In this document: piece after piece, positions 25,321-35,246 of the stretch | How positions within the stretch are numbered: the first letter of the stretch is position 1 | Layout: each line of letters starts with the position of its first letter | Made by a program: the position numbers and the translations under genes | NCBI RefSeq assembly: GCF_900111945.1 | Contig: NZ_FOYO01000001.1 | Coordinates: 2,363,751-2,427,750, forward strand | Direction: 5' to 3' | Length of the DNA: 64,000 nt | Origin: Litoreibacter janthinus | Lineage (GTDB): Bacteria > Pseudomonadota > Alphaproteobacteria > Rhodobacterales > Rhodobacteraceae | The notes under the pieces: generated by a model | Databases searched by the model: none | The model's input: only the letters and a program-made list of their open reading frames with translations | What the model was told of the DNA's origin: nothing

Positions 25321-25927
25321 CGCTCGGATCATCACTGCCCCAAATCTCCTCACCAACTGCGAAAAAGTCGGTGTAGGGGGCCAACCGTTCCACACCGTCT
25401 ACGGTCACAGCACCTTCTGCGACGATGGGCAGCTCGATCATCTTGGACCACCATTCGAAGGCTTCGGTCTCGGCAACCTGACCATCGCCAAGGGTGGTTT
25501 CGCCGATAGGGCCAAGCGAGATATAATCCGCTCCGTTTTCACCAGCGGTCATGCCGTCGTGGCGGGACGGGCCGCAAAATGCGCCAATCACGGCCTCGGC
25601 CCCAATCTCCTTGCGCACATACCGAATGGACCGCGCTCCATCGAGCAGATGTACGCCGTCGAGACCTAGCTTTTCAACAAGGAGGAAATGGCTTTCGATG
25701 ACCAATGGAATGTCGCGCGCGTGGGCTTCCTCACGGATGAGGTCAGCTGCACGGGCGATCTTTTCTTCGTCTTTGGTGGCAAGGCTCAAGCGGATGCAGG
25801 CAATTTCGACATCATCCAGCACGCGGGCTAGCTTGGCCGGAAAGCTCGATAGCTCAAACTCGGGCGGTGTGATCAGATAGACTTGTGGGGTTTCCGGCCC
25901 GTCTTGGGCGGTGTGATCTTGGGCCAT
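25286..25927 (-). CDS. Thiamine phosphate synthase-like TIM barrel
   Basis: 213-residue ThiE/TenI-like protein. The barrel signals DGVHLLDG, IGAFCGPSRHDGMTAGENGADY and SLGPIG match the family, but the usual pyrophosphate-binding residues look partly diverged, so the exact reaction (HMP-PP + thiazole phosphate, or a TenI-like side role) is not certain. ATG 25927 has GGGAAGAG upstream. No other thiamine gene is adjacent. Confidence 0.8.
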   Translation of the reverse strand: MAQDHTAQDGPETPQVYLITPPEFELSSFPAKLARVLDDVEIACIRLSLATKDEEKIARAADLIREEAHARDIPLVIESHFLLVEKLGLDGVHLLDGARSIRYVRKEIGAEAVIGAFCGPSRHDGMTAGENGADYISLGPIGETTLGDGQVAETEAFEWWSKMIELPIVAEGAVTVDGVERLAPYTDFFAVGEEIWGSDDPSATLKALLAPLG

Positions 25928-26045
25928 GGTGCTCTTCCCGTTGTTTTGCCCGTCATAGCGGGGCGCGAAGACGCTCACAAGGGTGTTGCGGGGCGAAGCG
26001 CGCCGCCCTAAACCCACCTTCACCCAACACGTCACACGAGGCTCC

Positions 26046-26819
26046 ATGTCCGGCACCGACCACAATTCACAAGCCCCTTGGGGCGGACCACAACCTACAG
26101 TTGTTCTGATCGCGCCACAGATGGGCGAGAACATCGGTTCTGCGGCGCGGGCAATGTGGAATTTCGGACTGGAGCGCATGCGGCTTGTGACCCCGCGCGA
26201 TGGTTGGCCAAACCCGGCTGCGGTGGCGACCTCATCCGGCGCGTCGCGGGTTCTGGACCATGTACAGGTCTACGACAGCACTGCCGATGCCTTGGCGGAA
26301 ATGGACTATGTGTTTGCCACCACAGCGCGGTCGCGTGATTTGACCAAACCCGTTATGACGCCGGAGCGCGCGATGGAACATGCCCGCGCGATGACTGCAG
26401 CGGGCAAGCGGGTTGGGATCATGTTCGGGCCAGAGCGGGCGGGGCTAGAGAACGTTGACATCTCTCAGGCCAACGCGATTGTGTCGGTTCCGGTCAATCC
26501 TGGGTTCGCATCATTGAACCTCGCCCAATGCGTTTTGCTGGTTGCCTACGAGTGGCGGAGGCAAACCGGCGAGGATGCCCCGGAAGTGGTTGAACTGGCG
26601 GGGACCGACTTTGCGTCTCAAGTCGAGGTCGAGAAGTTGTTCGAGCATTTCTCGCAGCGCCTTGACGATGCAGGGTTTTTCTTTCCCGACCACAAAGCAG
26701 ACTCGATGCGTTTGAATCTGCGCAACATGCTGTCGCGCTTGCCCATGACGCAGGCGGATATTCAGACCTTCCACGGGATGCTGCGACAGTTTGTACGGTG
26801 GAAAGAGCGCGGCGATTGA
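26046..26819 (+). CDS. TrmJ-like tRNA 2'-O-methyltransferase (SPOUT)
   Basis: 257-residue SPOUT-class RNA methyltransferase. The knot motifs are VVLIAPQMGENIGSAARAMWNF at the N-terminus, IMFGPERAGLEN and VSVPVNPGFASLNLAQ. These match TrmJ, which methylates the ribose at position 32 of the tRNA anticodon loop. Start 26046 (MSGTDHNSQ) follows CGAGG; it leaves 118 bp to the divergent gene. The C-terminal dimerisation helix resembles TrmJ rather than TrmL. Confidence 0.88.
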   Translation: MSGTDHNSQAPWGGPQPTVVLIAPQMGENIGSAARAMWNFGLERMRLVTPRDGWPNPAAVATSSGASRVLDHVQVYDSTADALAEMDYVFATTARSRDLTKPVMTPERAMEHARAMTAAGKRVGIMFGPERAGLENVDISQANAIVSVPVNPGFASLNLAQCVLLVAYEWRRQTGEDAPEVVELAGTDFASQVEVEKLFEHFSQRLDDAGFFFPDHKADSMRLNLRNMLSRLPMTQADIQTFHGMLRQFVRWKERGD

Positions 26820-26873
26820 CTTGTCGGGCAAGGACGGTCGTCCTAGGTTACCTTCAAACAAGCGAGGCATGAT

Positions 26874-28010
26874 ATGGCAGGCAAACGCAGTATCTTTGAA
26901 GAGGTCCAAACAGCCGAGAAACCAAGCGCTCAACCCGGTGCAATTGACCGGGCTGCAAGCCGTGGAAACCGTCGTGGTATTCGTGCATGGTTGATGGTTT
27001 TGTTCGCGCTGGTGGTCGTGATGATCGCTGTGGGTGGATTGACGCGACTGACCGACAGCGGCCTCTCCATCACCGAATGGAAACCGGTGACAGGAGCGCT
27101 GCCCCCTATGTCGGAAGCCGCTTGGGAAGTCGAACTGGAAAAGTATCGCGCCATTCCCGAGTACCAGCTGCAAAACAAGGGCATGAGCCTAACGGAATTC
27201 AAGACCATCTATTGGTGGGAATGGGGGCATCGTCAGCTGGGCCGTGTGATCGGTCTTGTTTGGGCGGCTGGCTTCTTCTGGTTCCTGTTCCGCAAGCAAA
27301 TCCCCACGGGCTGGACCGGCCGCCTTGTCGGCATTGGCGTGCTTGGTGGCCTGCAAGGGGCTATCGGGTGGTGGATGGTGTCATCAGGTCTTACCGGCCA
27401 GATGCTGGACGTAGCGTCCTACCGTTTGGCCACCCATTTGGGCCTGGCGTTTATCATCCTTGGGTTGATCGCGTGGTATGTTTACGCCTTGGGGCGCCGT
27501 GAAGCAGACCTGATCCAAGCCCGCCGTTCGGGTAACCTGTGGCTGTCCAAACTCACCACTTGGCTGATCGCACTGGCGTTTTTTCAGGTTGTCGTCGGAG
27601 CCTTGGTTGCGGGCATTGATGCGGGGCGCACGTATACGGACTGGCCACTCATGGCCGGCGATGTCTTCCCCGAGCTCGCGTTCGAATACAGCCCCCTTTG
27701 GCGGAACTTCTTCGAAAGCGAGGCGCTGGTGCAGTTCAATCACCGCACCTTGGGCTATATTTTGTTTCTGTTCGGCATGTTCGTGTGGTGGCAGTCGCGA
27801 GGCGCGGCCAATCGAGCAGTAAAACAAGCCTTCGATTGGGTCGCCGTGATGATGTTCGGGCAGGTGGTGCTGGGCATCGGCACCGTGCTCTACGCCGCCC
27901 CGTGGCATCTGGCGATCATCCACCAATTCGGGGCTGTTGTGTTGATCTGTCTGATCCTGCGCGCGCGCTTCCTGAGCATTTATCCACCCGCCCAATCTGT
28001 AAGGACTTGA
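26874..28010 (+). CDS. ctaA: Heme A synthase
   Basis: 378-residue COX15/CtaA membrane enzyme oxidising the C8 methyl of heme O to heme A for aa3-type cytochrome oxidase. About eight helices; conserved heme-ligand histidines occur in WEWGHRQLGR and QFNHRTLGY, plus HLGLAF and IHQFGA. GGLTRLTDSGLS near the first helix is characteristic. It stands apart from other ctaBCDG genes here. It precedes the M32 peptidase by 4 bp. Confidence 0.97.
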   Translation: MAGKRSIFEEVQTAEKPSAQPGAIDRAASRGNRRGIRAWLMVLFALVVVMIAVGGLTRLTDSGLSITEWKPVTGALPPMSEAAWEVELEKYRAIPEYQLQNKGMSLTEFKTIYWWEWGHRQLGRVIGLVWAAGFFWFLFRKQIPTGWTGRLVGIGVLGGLQGAIGWWMVSSGLTGQMLDVASYRLATHLGLAFIILGLIAWYVYALGRREADLIQARRSGNLWLSKLTTWLIALAFFQVVVGALVAGIDAGRTYTDWPLMAGDVFPELAFEYSPLWRNFFESEALVQFNHRTLGYILFLFGMFVWWQSRGAANRAVKQAFDWVAVMMFGQVVLGIGTVLYAAPWHLAIIHQFGAVVLICLILRARFLSIYPPAQSVRT

Positions 28011-28014
28011 AGAC

Positions 28015-29484
28015 ATGTCGGCATATGAAGAGTTAATGGCCCATGAGCGGACCACTCAGGCTTTGGGGTCTGTTGCAGGTCGCACTGGCTGGGACCAAGA
28101 AACCATGATGCCAGAGGGCGCGGCGGAATTGCGCAGTGAAGAGATGGCGGCGCTGGAGACAGTGCTGCACGCGCGACGCACGAATAGCCGCGTGGGCGAC
28201 TGGCTGGCAAAGGCACAGGCGCCGGACGAAACGGGCGAAGCAATCTTGCGGCATCTGAAGCGGTCTTATGCGCGCAACACCAAACTGCCGGAGAAACTGG
28301 CCACTGATATCGCACGCCAGACCTCTGCAGGGCAGGGCATCTGGGCTAAGGCACGGGCCAATGATGACTTTGCGGCGTTTGCACCGACGCTGACGCGAAT
28401 GATCGACCTCAAGCGCCAAGAGGCGGCATGTCTTGCAGAGGGCGGCGATCTTTACGACGCGCTACTGGATGACTATGAGCCCGGAATGAAGGGGGCGGAG
28501 CTTCAAACCCTGTTCAACAACATGCGCCCGCGGCTGGTGGACCTTCGCGCCCGGGTGTTGGCGGCAGAGGCACCCCTACCGCTTGACCATTCGTTTGACG
28601 AGGCAGGGCAGATGGCTCTGTCATCCAAACTTGCGCAAGTCTTTGGTTACGATCTGACGCGCGGCCGGATCGACAAGGCGGTTCACCCGTTCTCTAGTGG
28701 CTCCGGCACGGATGTTCGGATCACCACGCGGACCAGTGAACGCGACCCGTTCAATTGCTTCTATTCCACCATTCATGAGGTGGGCCACGCCTGCTACGAA
28801 CAAGGGATCCGCGCTGACTACGCATTGACCCCGCTTGGGGCCGGGGTGTCGATGGGCGTCCATGAAAGCCAGTCGCGCATTTATGAGAACCAGTTTGGCC
28901 GCTCGCGCGCGTTCACTGGCTGGCTCTACGGGCAAATGCGGGACCAGTTTGGTAATTTTGGGGTGCCTGATGAGGACGCGTTTTACGCCATCGTGAACCG
29001 TGTCGGTTCTGGCTATATCCGCACCGAGGCGGACGAGGTACATTACAACTTACATGTCATGTTGCGCTTCGATCTTGAACGTCAGTTGATTTCTGGCGAG
29101 TTGGAGGTCGCTGACCTTGAAGACGCTTGGAATGCGCGGTTCGAGGCTGATTTTGGCGTGGCTGTGGACAAGCCCTCCAATGGGGTTCTGCAGGACGTAC
29201 ATTGGTCGTTCGGCTTGTTCGGATACTTCCCGACTTATTCGCTGGGCAATGTCTATGCAGGATGTCTTTACCAGTCCCTGCGCGAAGCCGTTCCGGCGCT
29301 GGATAGCGATCTGTCACGCGGGGATACCACTGCCGCGACGGGCTGGCTGCGTGAGAACTTGCAGCAATTTGGCGGCCTTCGCGAACCGCGCGCCACGATC
29401 ACACATGCCTGCGGGTTTGAACCGTCAGAGAAGCCATTGCTGGACTATCTCGACGCTAAGTTTAGCGGGCTCTATGGCCTGTAA
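28015..29484 (+). CDS. M32 family metallocarboxypeptidase
   Basis: 489-residue cytosolic carboxypeptidase of the thermostable carboxypeptidase 1 family. Zinc motif HEVGH lies at 254-258, with the third ligand region GVHESQSRIYEN shortly after; DVRITTR and HYNLHVMLRFDLE are also conserved. It removes C-terminal residues from peptides. Length is standard. Probably co-transcribed with ctaA. Confidence 0.95.
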   Translation: MSAYEELMAHERTTQALGSVAGRTGWDQETMMPEGAAELRSEEMAALETVLHARRTNSRVGDWLAKAQAPDETGEAILRHLKRSYARNTKLPEKLATDIARQTSAGQGIWAKARANDDFAAFAPTLTRMIDLKRQEAACLAEGGDLYDALLDDYEPGMKGAELQTLFNNMRPRLVDLRARVLAAEAPLPLDHSFDEAGQMALSSKLAQVFGYDLTRGRIDKAVHPFSSGSGTDVRITTRTSERDPFNCFYSTIHEVGHACYEQGIRADYALTPLGAGVSMGVHESQSRIYENQFGRSRAFTGWLYGQMRDQFGNFGVPDEDAFYAIVNRVGSGYIRTEADEVHYNLHVMLRFDLERQLISGELEVADLEDAWNARFEADFGVAVDKPSNGVLQDVHWSFGLFGYFPTYSLGNVYAGCLYQSLREAVPALDSDLSRGDTTAATGWLRENLQQFGGLREPRATITHACGFEPSEKPLLDYLDAKFSGLYGL

Positions 29485-29616
29485 GGCACCAGTTGAACCA
29501 CATTACGCGACGCAATCTGTCCCAATTCAGGGCATTCTTTTGTCCTGAATGACGCTTACAAAGTTTTAAACCCGCGCAGCCGAAGCAGCGGGGTGTACAA
29601 ATTATGTGAGGCTGAG

Positions 29617-30507
29617 ATGGGTTGGTACTGGGCTGAAATCGGCAATGCGATATTCTTTCTGTTGAGCTTTCTGGTGCCGTGGCTTGCCAATTCAGACGAC
29701 AAAACAACAACCACAACCGATGACGAGTCCGAAGTGGCCGAGGTCTTCGGCACCGATGGTGATGACGCCCTGATGGCGAGCATCTCAAATGCCTCAACCT
29801 TCCTGCTCGATGGTGATGACAGTTTCGATGGCAGCGGTGGCACCGATACAGTTGATGGCGGCGCCGGCGACGATGAGTTGCTGTTGCGCGGTGGCGACGA
29901 TATCGGCATCGGGGGCTTGGGAAATGACCGTATGGATGGCGGCTTTGGCGATGATACCCTTTGCGGCGACGAAGGGAACGACACGCTGAACGGAGCTGCG
30001 GGTGACGACTTGATCCTTGGCGGCGACGGGAATGACACCCTAACTGGAAGCACGGGGTCTGATATCCTGCGCGGCGAGGCGGGCGACGATGTTCTGCACG
30101 GGAACGTTCTTGGCGCATCAGTGGAAGGGGACGCCCAAGACTATCTGTTTGGCGGCGACGGAGATGACACGCTTTACCTGTCCAGCCTTGATGAAGGCGA
30201 GGGCGGCGAAGGGGCGGATCTGTTTGTGATCGAGGAAACGATTGAGCCGGGTGAGGCCGCTCGGATCACCGATTTCGACCCGGCTCAAGACACCATAACC
30301 GTGCGCTATGACGTCTCGGACGATCCAGACGCCCCGATTGCACCAGAGCTGACCAGCACTAACTACGCCGACGGCGGAGGTAGCACTATCTTAAGCAACG
30401 GCGTGGCAGTCCTCAACATAGACGGGCAAACCGACTTTGATGTGAGCACCATCACGCTTGAACCCGTCGCAACTGACGGGGCTGCTTTGGGCGGCGGCGC
30501 CGTTTAG
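29617..30507 (+). CDS. RTX-type calcium-binding protein with N-terminal membrane segment
   Basis: 296-residue acidic protein. Residues 8-24 (IGNAIFFLLSFLVPWLA) form one hydrophobic helix, then a Thr/Asp linker and about six GGxGxDxL-type nonapeptide repeats (GGAGDDELL, GGDGNDTL, GEAGDDVL) that fold as a calcium-binding beta-roll, and a FDPAQDTITV segment seen near the end of many roseobacter RTX proteins. Start 29617 has GAGG upstream. It could be anchored to a membrane or exported by a type I system; no secretion genes are adjacent. Confidence 0.85.
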   Translation: MGWYWAEIGNAIFFLLSFLVPWLANSDDKTTTTTDDESEVAEVFGTDGDDALMASISNASTFLLDGDDSFDGSGGTDTVDGGAGDDELLLRGGDDIGIGGLGNDRMDGGFGDDTLCGDEGNDTLNGAAGDDLILGGDGNDTLTGSTGSDILRGEAGDDVLHGNVLGASVEGDAQDYLFGGDGDDTLYLSSLDEGEGGEGADLFVIEETIEPGEAARITDFDPAQDTITVRYDVSDDPDAPIAPELTSTNYADGGGSTILSNGVAVLNIDGQTDFDVSTITLEPVATDGAALGGGAV

Positions 30508-32592
30508 CTATTCGGCGGCGATCTTGATGACAGGCTCCATGCGGGCAAGGATGTCATCCGCGAGGTGACATTTAACCTGATGGCCTTCCGCCAACGTCCG
30601 CACGGGTGGAACATCCTTCTCGCACAGGCCGCCCGGAACTTGATCCTTCCAACGGCAGCGCGTCTGGAACGGGCAGCCAGGGGGCGGATTCATGGCGGAT
30701 GGAATGTCACCTTCCAGAACGATGTGTTGCTTCTCGATCGACGTATCCGCGATCGGAACGGCGGACAACAACGCTTCGGTATAGGGATGATATGGCGGTT
30801 GGAATACTTGATCCGTCGTGCCGAGTTCAACCACGTGGCCAAGATACATAACCATAACGCGGTCAGATAGATAGCGGACGATGCTCAAGTCATGAGAGAT
30901 GAACAAAAGCGTCGTCTTGTTCTCTCGTTGGATCTCCATCAGCAGGTCTGTCACGGCGGCCTGAACCGACACATCAAGCGCCGAGACGGGTTCATCCGCG
31001 ACCACAATTTTGGCGTCACCGGCAAAGGCGCGAGCGATACCGACGCGTTGTTTCTGACCACCGGATAACTGCCGTGGCATACGCGTAGCGAACTCTCTGG
31101 GCAGTTTGACCAAGTCCAGAAGTTCCAGCATCCGCTTTTCACGGGCGGCTTCACTGTCACCAATGCCGAAGATTTCCAGCGCGCGCACGATCTGACGTCC
31201 GACGGTCATCGACGGGTTTAGTGTATCAAACGGGTTCTGGAACACCATCTGCACATTTGCGATGGTTTTGGTGTCACGCTCTTCAATCGGGATGTCTTGG
31301 ATTTCTTTGCCATGAAGCAGGATTTTACCGTCCGTGGCCGTTTCCAACCCCATCAGGACTTTGGCGAATGTGGATTTGCCGCAGCCGGATTCCCCAACGA
31401 TGGCCAGCGTTTCACTTTCGCGGGCCTCGAAGCTGAGCGTTTCGTTGGCTTTCACGACCTTTTTGTTCGATCCGCCAAAGAGCGCGGAGGCCGCAACCTC
31501 GTAATATTTCTTAAGGTTGTCCATACGAAGGACTACCTCACCGGGTTCGGACTTTTCGGTTTTGATCGCCGCCGCGATTGGGGCGTTCCAGTCGATCTCC
31601 TCGATGCGAAGGCAGCGGGAGCCGTGGCGGTCGTTGCCTTTGATCTTCTGCATCCGAATGTCGCCTTGGTCACAGAGACCAGCTTGGAAGTAGTCGCAGC
31701 GCGGGCCAAAGTTACAACCCTGCGGGCGCTCATGCGGGAGCGGAAAGTTCCCCGGAATGGCCACCAGCGGGCGCGCGTTCTTATCGGCTCCGGGCAGGGG
31801 GATCGAACGGAACAGAGCCTGCGTATACGGGTGCTGCATATCGTCGAACACGTCCTCGATGGAGCCGGTCTCAACCGCCTCACCCGAATACATCACACAA
31901 ATTCTGTCGCAGGTTTCCAGCACCAGCCCAAGGTTGTGAGAGATGAACAGCATCGACGTGCCGTATTTCTTGCCCAGATCCTTAACCAATTCGACCACGG
32001 CGGCTTCAACCGTCACGTCGAGCGCGGTGGTGGGTTCGTCTAGGATCAACAGGGACGGCTTCGACATTAACGCCATCGCAATCACAATCCGTTGCTGCTG
32101 ACCGCCGGACAACTGGTGCGGGAAGGAGTTGAGGATACGTTTTGGATCGGGGAGCTTAACGTCTGTGACCACCTCCAAAGCGCGCTCGTAGGCTTCCTTT
32201 TCGGAGGTGCCGAAATGGATCATCGGCACTTCCATCAGTTGCTTGCCGATGCGCATCGCCGGGTTCAGCGACGCCATAGGTTCCTGATAGATCATCGCGA
32301 TCTCGGAGCCACGGATGTTGCGAAGCTCTTCAGGACTCATTTGGCCAAGGTCGCGTCCCTTGAACTTGATGGAGCCACCCACCACGCGCCCGTTCACGCC
32401 AAGGTCCTGCATGACCCCTAGCGCCACGGTGGATTTCCCGCATCCGGATTCCCCGACAAGCCCCATGGCCTCGCCAGGTTGAACGACGCAAGAGAAGTCC
32501 ATCACTGCAGGAATTTCCCGCAGACGCGTGAAGAAGGAAATGGACAGCTGGTCGATCTCTAGGATCGGGCCGGTATATGTATCATCTGACAT
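30508..32592 (-). CDS. Fused oligopeptide-type ABC ATPase (DppD-DppF-like)
   Basis: 694-residue protein holding two complete ABC domains. The first has Walker A GESGCGKST, LSGGQQQR and ILDEPTTALDV; the second repeats GESGCGKST, LSGGQKQR and VADEPVSALDV. Each is followed by the C-terminal oligopeptide/dipeptide transporter extension, with cysteine-rich segments such as GCNFGPRCDYFQAGLC and GCPFQTRCRWKD. Normally these are two proteins; the fusion fixes a 1:1 ratio. It energises the importer encoded upstream in the same operon. Confidence 0.95.
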   Translation of the reverse strand: MSDDTYTGPILEIDQLSISFFTRLREIPAVMDFSCVVQPGEAMGLVGESGCGKSTVALGVMQDLGVNGRVVGGSIKFKGRDLGQMSPEELRNIRGSEIAMIYQEPMASLNPAMRIGKQLMEVPMIHFGTSEKEAYERALEVVTDVKLPDPKRILNSFPHQLSGGQQQRIVIAMALMSKPSLLILDEPTTALDVTVEAAVVELVKDLGKKYGTSMLFISHNLGLVLETCDRICVMYSGEAVETGSIEDVFDDMQHPYTQALFRSIPLPGADKNARPLVAIPGNFPLPHERPQGCNFGPRCDYFQAGLCDQGDIRMQKIKGNDRHGSRCLRIEEIDWNAPIAAAIKTEKSEPGEVVLRMDNLKKYYEVAASALFGGSNKKVVKANETLSFEARESETLAIVGESGCGKSTFAKVLMGLETATDGKILLHGKEIQDIPIEERDTKTIANVQMVFQNPFDTLNPSMTVGRQIVRALEIFGIGDSEAAREKRMLELLDLVKLPREFATRMPRQLSGGQKQRVGIARAFAGDAKIVVADEPVSALDVSVQAAVTDLLMEIQRENKTTLLFISHDLSIVRYLSDRVMVMYLGHVVELGTTDQVFQPPYHPYTEALLSAVPIADTSIEKQHIVLEGDIPSAMNPPPGCPFQTRCRWKDQVPGGLCEKDVPPVRTLAEGHQVKCHLADDILARMEPVIKIAAE

Positions 32593-32596
32593 AGGC

Positions 32597-34057
32597 TTAA
32601 TCCTTCAGGCTTTCTTCGCGCAGACCATCTGCGAGCAGGTTAAGACCCAGCACGAGGCTCATCAATGCAATGGCTGGCACAATGGCTGGATGCGGGTAGA
32701 TGCTCAGCAGGCGCCTGCCTGCATTGATCGTGGTCCCCCAGTCAGGGCTTTCCGACGACAGACCCAACCCAAAGAACCCCAAGGTCCCGAGCAGGATGGT
32801 CGTGTATCCGATGCGCAGACAGAAATCGACGATCAGCGGACCACGTGCGTTGGGCAGGATTTCCCAAAGCATGATGTACCAAGGACCTTCGCCACGGGTT
32901 TGGCCCGCTGCCACATAATCCCGCGTTTTGATGTCGAGCACCAAACCGCGCACAATCCGGAACACAGTGGGGGAGTTCACAAAGACCACCGAGACAAACA
33001 CAATCAACACGCCGCCATCAATGGAGATCAAGCCCAACGGGTCCGCGTCCCACGCCAGCCCCAGATAAAGGTAGCCACCGATCAGAACTGTCAAACCGAC
33101 ATACAGGTTGCGCTTGGACGGTTGAGTGAAGAATCGCGAGTCAAACAGCACCACAAGGAACACCAGCGGGAACAGAAATAAGATCGACGCGAGGATTGTC
33201 GGAACAGTCCAGACGTAATTCGTACCGGGGATCGGAATGCCCGCTGCGCGAATTTCCGGCGTCACGAGCAAGAAGAACAGCAAGATGACGGGGAAGGCCA
33301 AAACGAGGTTTGCAAGGAAGCTGATAACCGTGTCGAGCTTACCGCCGAAATAGCCAGCGGGCAGACCCAGTGTGATCCCTACCATAAATGCAAACAGCGT
33401 CGCGGCTGGTGCGATGACCAGAACAACCTGCGAGCCCTGAACCATGCGTGAGAACACGTCTCGTGCAAGGTTGTCGCCGCCTAGTAAGTAGTGGCTATAT
33501 TCGCCTTCCTCAGCGCCGCTCAGTGGAGTTCCGGGAAGCTTGTTCTTCATGCCGGAGACCTGACCCAGCGGGTCATGCGTAATGACCAGATCCATGGCCA
33601 CGAAGATCGCGGTGAAGACCCAGAACATAACGATGGCAAAGCCAACCATACCGATGGGGCTGTCGAACAGTTTGCCGTAGAGGCCCAACTTTCGCTTGTA
33701 GGTAATCGACAGAAAGAACGTCACAATCAGGGCGATCCACACGGGGAGGAAGCGCATACCAAGCTCGCCCAGAATACCCGCAGTGCCGTAGGGCGTCACA
33801 ATCCCGGCAAGCGGGTAGACGAGCGCGAGCCCGAGCGTGACGAGGGAAATGGGCAGAAGAAAACCCGCTAAAACCTCGGAGTTGAGAGCGGAAACTTCCA
33901 ATGCGCCGCTGCTGGTCGGTGAAAAAACTGATCTGGCGTTCTCAAGCGTGCTGACGACGAGATACCCCACGACGGCAAGCACAAGGCTGATGACCGCAAG
34001 AAGGAAGATCGGGTTCAAATAGGCGCCAAGCGCACCTGTCCAAGTGAGCGGCTCCAT
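32597..34057 (-). CDS. Enlarged DppC-like ABC permease
   Basis: 486-residue inner-membrane permease, far longer than typical DppC (about 300). The N-terminal 130 residues add about four hydrophobic segments, and the core has the binding-protein-dependent pattern YVAAGQTRGEGPW (EAA loop) near 375-395 and GLGLSSESPDWGT at the end. An additional hydrophobic stretch at about 290-350 interrupts the usual fold. It starts directly at the stop of the companion permease, so translation is coupled. Confidence 0.88.
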   Translation of the reverse strand: MEPLTWTGALGAYLNPIFLLAVISLVLAVVGYLVVSTLENARSVFSPTSSGALEVSALNSEVLAGFLLPISLVTLGLALVYPLAGIVTPYGTAGILGELGMRFLPVWIALIVTFFLSITYKRKLGLYGKLFDSPIGMVGFAIVMFWVFTAIFVAMDLVITHDPLGQVSGMKNKLPGTPLSGAEEGEYSHYLLGGDNLARDVFSRMVQGSQVVLVIAPAATLFAFMVGITLGLPAGYFGGKLDTVISFLANLVLAFPVILLFFLLVTPEIRAAGIPIPGTNYVWTVPTILASILFLFPLVFLVVLFDSRFFTQPSKRNLYVGLTVLIGGYLYLGLAWDADPLGLISIDGGVLIVFVSVVFVNSPTVFRIVRGLVLDIKTRDYVAAGQTRGEGPWYIMLWEILPNARGPLIVDFCLRIGYTTILLGTLGFFGLGLSSESPDWGTTINAGRRLLSIYPHPAIVPAIALMSLVLGLNLLADGLREESLKD

Positions 34058-35106
34058 TATGAAATCCTAATACGAGGGTTGAGGAACACGTAGCCAATGT
34101 CAGAGATCAGCTGCGTCACGAGAACGACGATTACGGCGACAACCGAGCCGCCAAGAAGCAAGTCGATATCGTTGTTCGAGGCCGCTTGCACCAGCATCCA
34201 GCCGAAGCCTTTGTAGTTGAACAAGGTCTCAGTAATGACGACGCCAGTGAGCAAGTAAGGGAATTGCAGCATGATGACCGTGAACGGTGCGATCAGCGCG
34301 TTGCGAAGGGCGTGGCGCATCACGATATTGCCGAAGCTGACGCCCTTCAATCTTGCTGTGCGAATGTATTGCGCGGTCATAACCTCGGCCATTGAGGCGC
34401 GGGTCATTCGCGCCACATAGCCGACGCCGTAAAGAGCGATCGTCGCAACGGGCAGGGTGATGTTGGCCCATGTGAAGTCATCCATGGCCGATGTGGCAGA
34501 GCCTTTGAACCATTTGAGGCCAAAGGCGGAGGACGCGAAAACGGCGATGAAGATAACACCAGAGACATATTCGGGCGTAGCGGACGAAGCGATGGAGAAG
34601 GTGGAGAGCGTTCTGTCCATCCTGCTGCCTTCGCGCATCCCCGCAAGGACGCCGATTATCAAGGCCGCCGGGATCATCACTGCAAAGGCCAAAAGGGCCA
34701 GCCAGCCGGTAAGCCCGAGGCGTTTGCCGATGATGGAACCCGCGTCATCCTTGAAAACCGAAGAATATCCCCACTCGCCTTGTAGAACACCGCAGTAGCG
34801 TGGCGCCGTTTCAGGCGTGTTGACACCCTCACGAATACATTTGCCAGTCGTCACACCCTGATCGTTGGTAAATACGTGATTGGGAAGAACCCCGAGCCAG
34901 CGGCCGTATTTGACGGGCAGGGGGGCCATATAGCCCTCGCGGGTCAGATAGCTGACCACCGCTTCGTCCGACATACGGAAGTTGCCTTGCGTTTTGGCAA
35001 GCTTCTCGAGGTTTGGATATAGGTTCGTCATGAAGAACACGATGAACGTCAGGCACAGCGCCGTCAGTAGCATCACGCCTAAACGCCGTAGGATGAACAT
35101 GCCCAT
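34057..35106 (-). CDS. DppB-like ABC permease
   Basis: 349-residue permease. It starts with the family pattern FILRRLGVMLLTALCLTFIVFFM, has the EAA loop RTARLKGVSFGNIVMRHALRNA and about six helices. Between the first and second helices there is a long periplasmic segment (about 35-130) containing two cysteines in GKCIREG and RYCGVLQG that could form a disulfide. It pairs with the enlarged DppC-like permease and is downstream of the binding protein. Confidence 0.92.
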   Translation of the reverse strand: MGMFILRRLGVMLLTALCLTFIVFFMTNLYPNLEKLAKTQGNFRMSDEAVVSYLTREGYMAPLPVKYGRWLGVLPNHVFTNDQGVTTGKCIREGVNTPETAPRYCGVLQGEWGYSSVFKDDAGSIIGKRLGLTGWLALLAFAVMIPAALIIGVLAGMREGSRMDRTLSTFSIASSATPEYVSGVIFIAVFASSAFGLKWFKGSATSAMDDFTWANITLPVATIALYGVGYVARMTRASMAEVMTAQYIRTARLKGVSFGNIVMRHALRNALIAPFTVIMLQFPYLLTGVVITETLFNYKGFGWMLVQAASNNDIDLLLGGSVVAVIVVLVTQLISDIGYVFLNPRIRIS

Positions 35107-35165
35107 TTGATTGGGGTCCCTGTGTTGGTTGGCCGCCGAGGTCGCGCCCTTTAGGGCGTCTGAAA

Positions 35166-35183
35166 CCGGGCTTTCATGCCCGG
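35166..35183 (-). promoter_or_regulatory. Intercistronic hairpin A, between binding protein and permease genes
   Basis: CCGGGC-N6-GCCCGG, a 6-bp stem followed on the minus strand by TTTC. Together with hairpin B it probably limits readthrough or protects the upstream mRNA so that the binding protein is made in excess. Confidence 0.5.
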
Positions 35184-35207
35184 CATGGCGGTCCTGTTAA
35201 TGTGGAA

Positions 35208-35233
35208 AGGGCCGCATCCGAAGATACGGCCCT
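35208..35233 (-). promoter_or_regulatory. Intercistronic hairpin B, after the binding-protein gene
   Basis: AGGGCCG-N12-CGGCCCT, a 7-bp stem 13 nt after the binding-protein stop, with no T-run. The usual role of such elements is differential expression of the binding protein over the permeases. Confidence 0.5.
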
Positions 35234-35246
35234 GATCCATGTCAGC

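Noticed and set aside
29525..29550. ATTCAGG/CCTGAAT hairpin after the carboxypeptidase as a terminator
   Set aside because: Loop of 12 bases, A/T-rich stem ends and no T-run; too weak to call.
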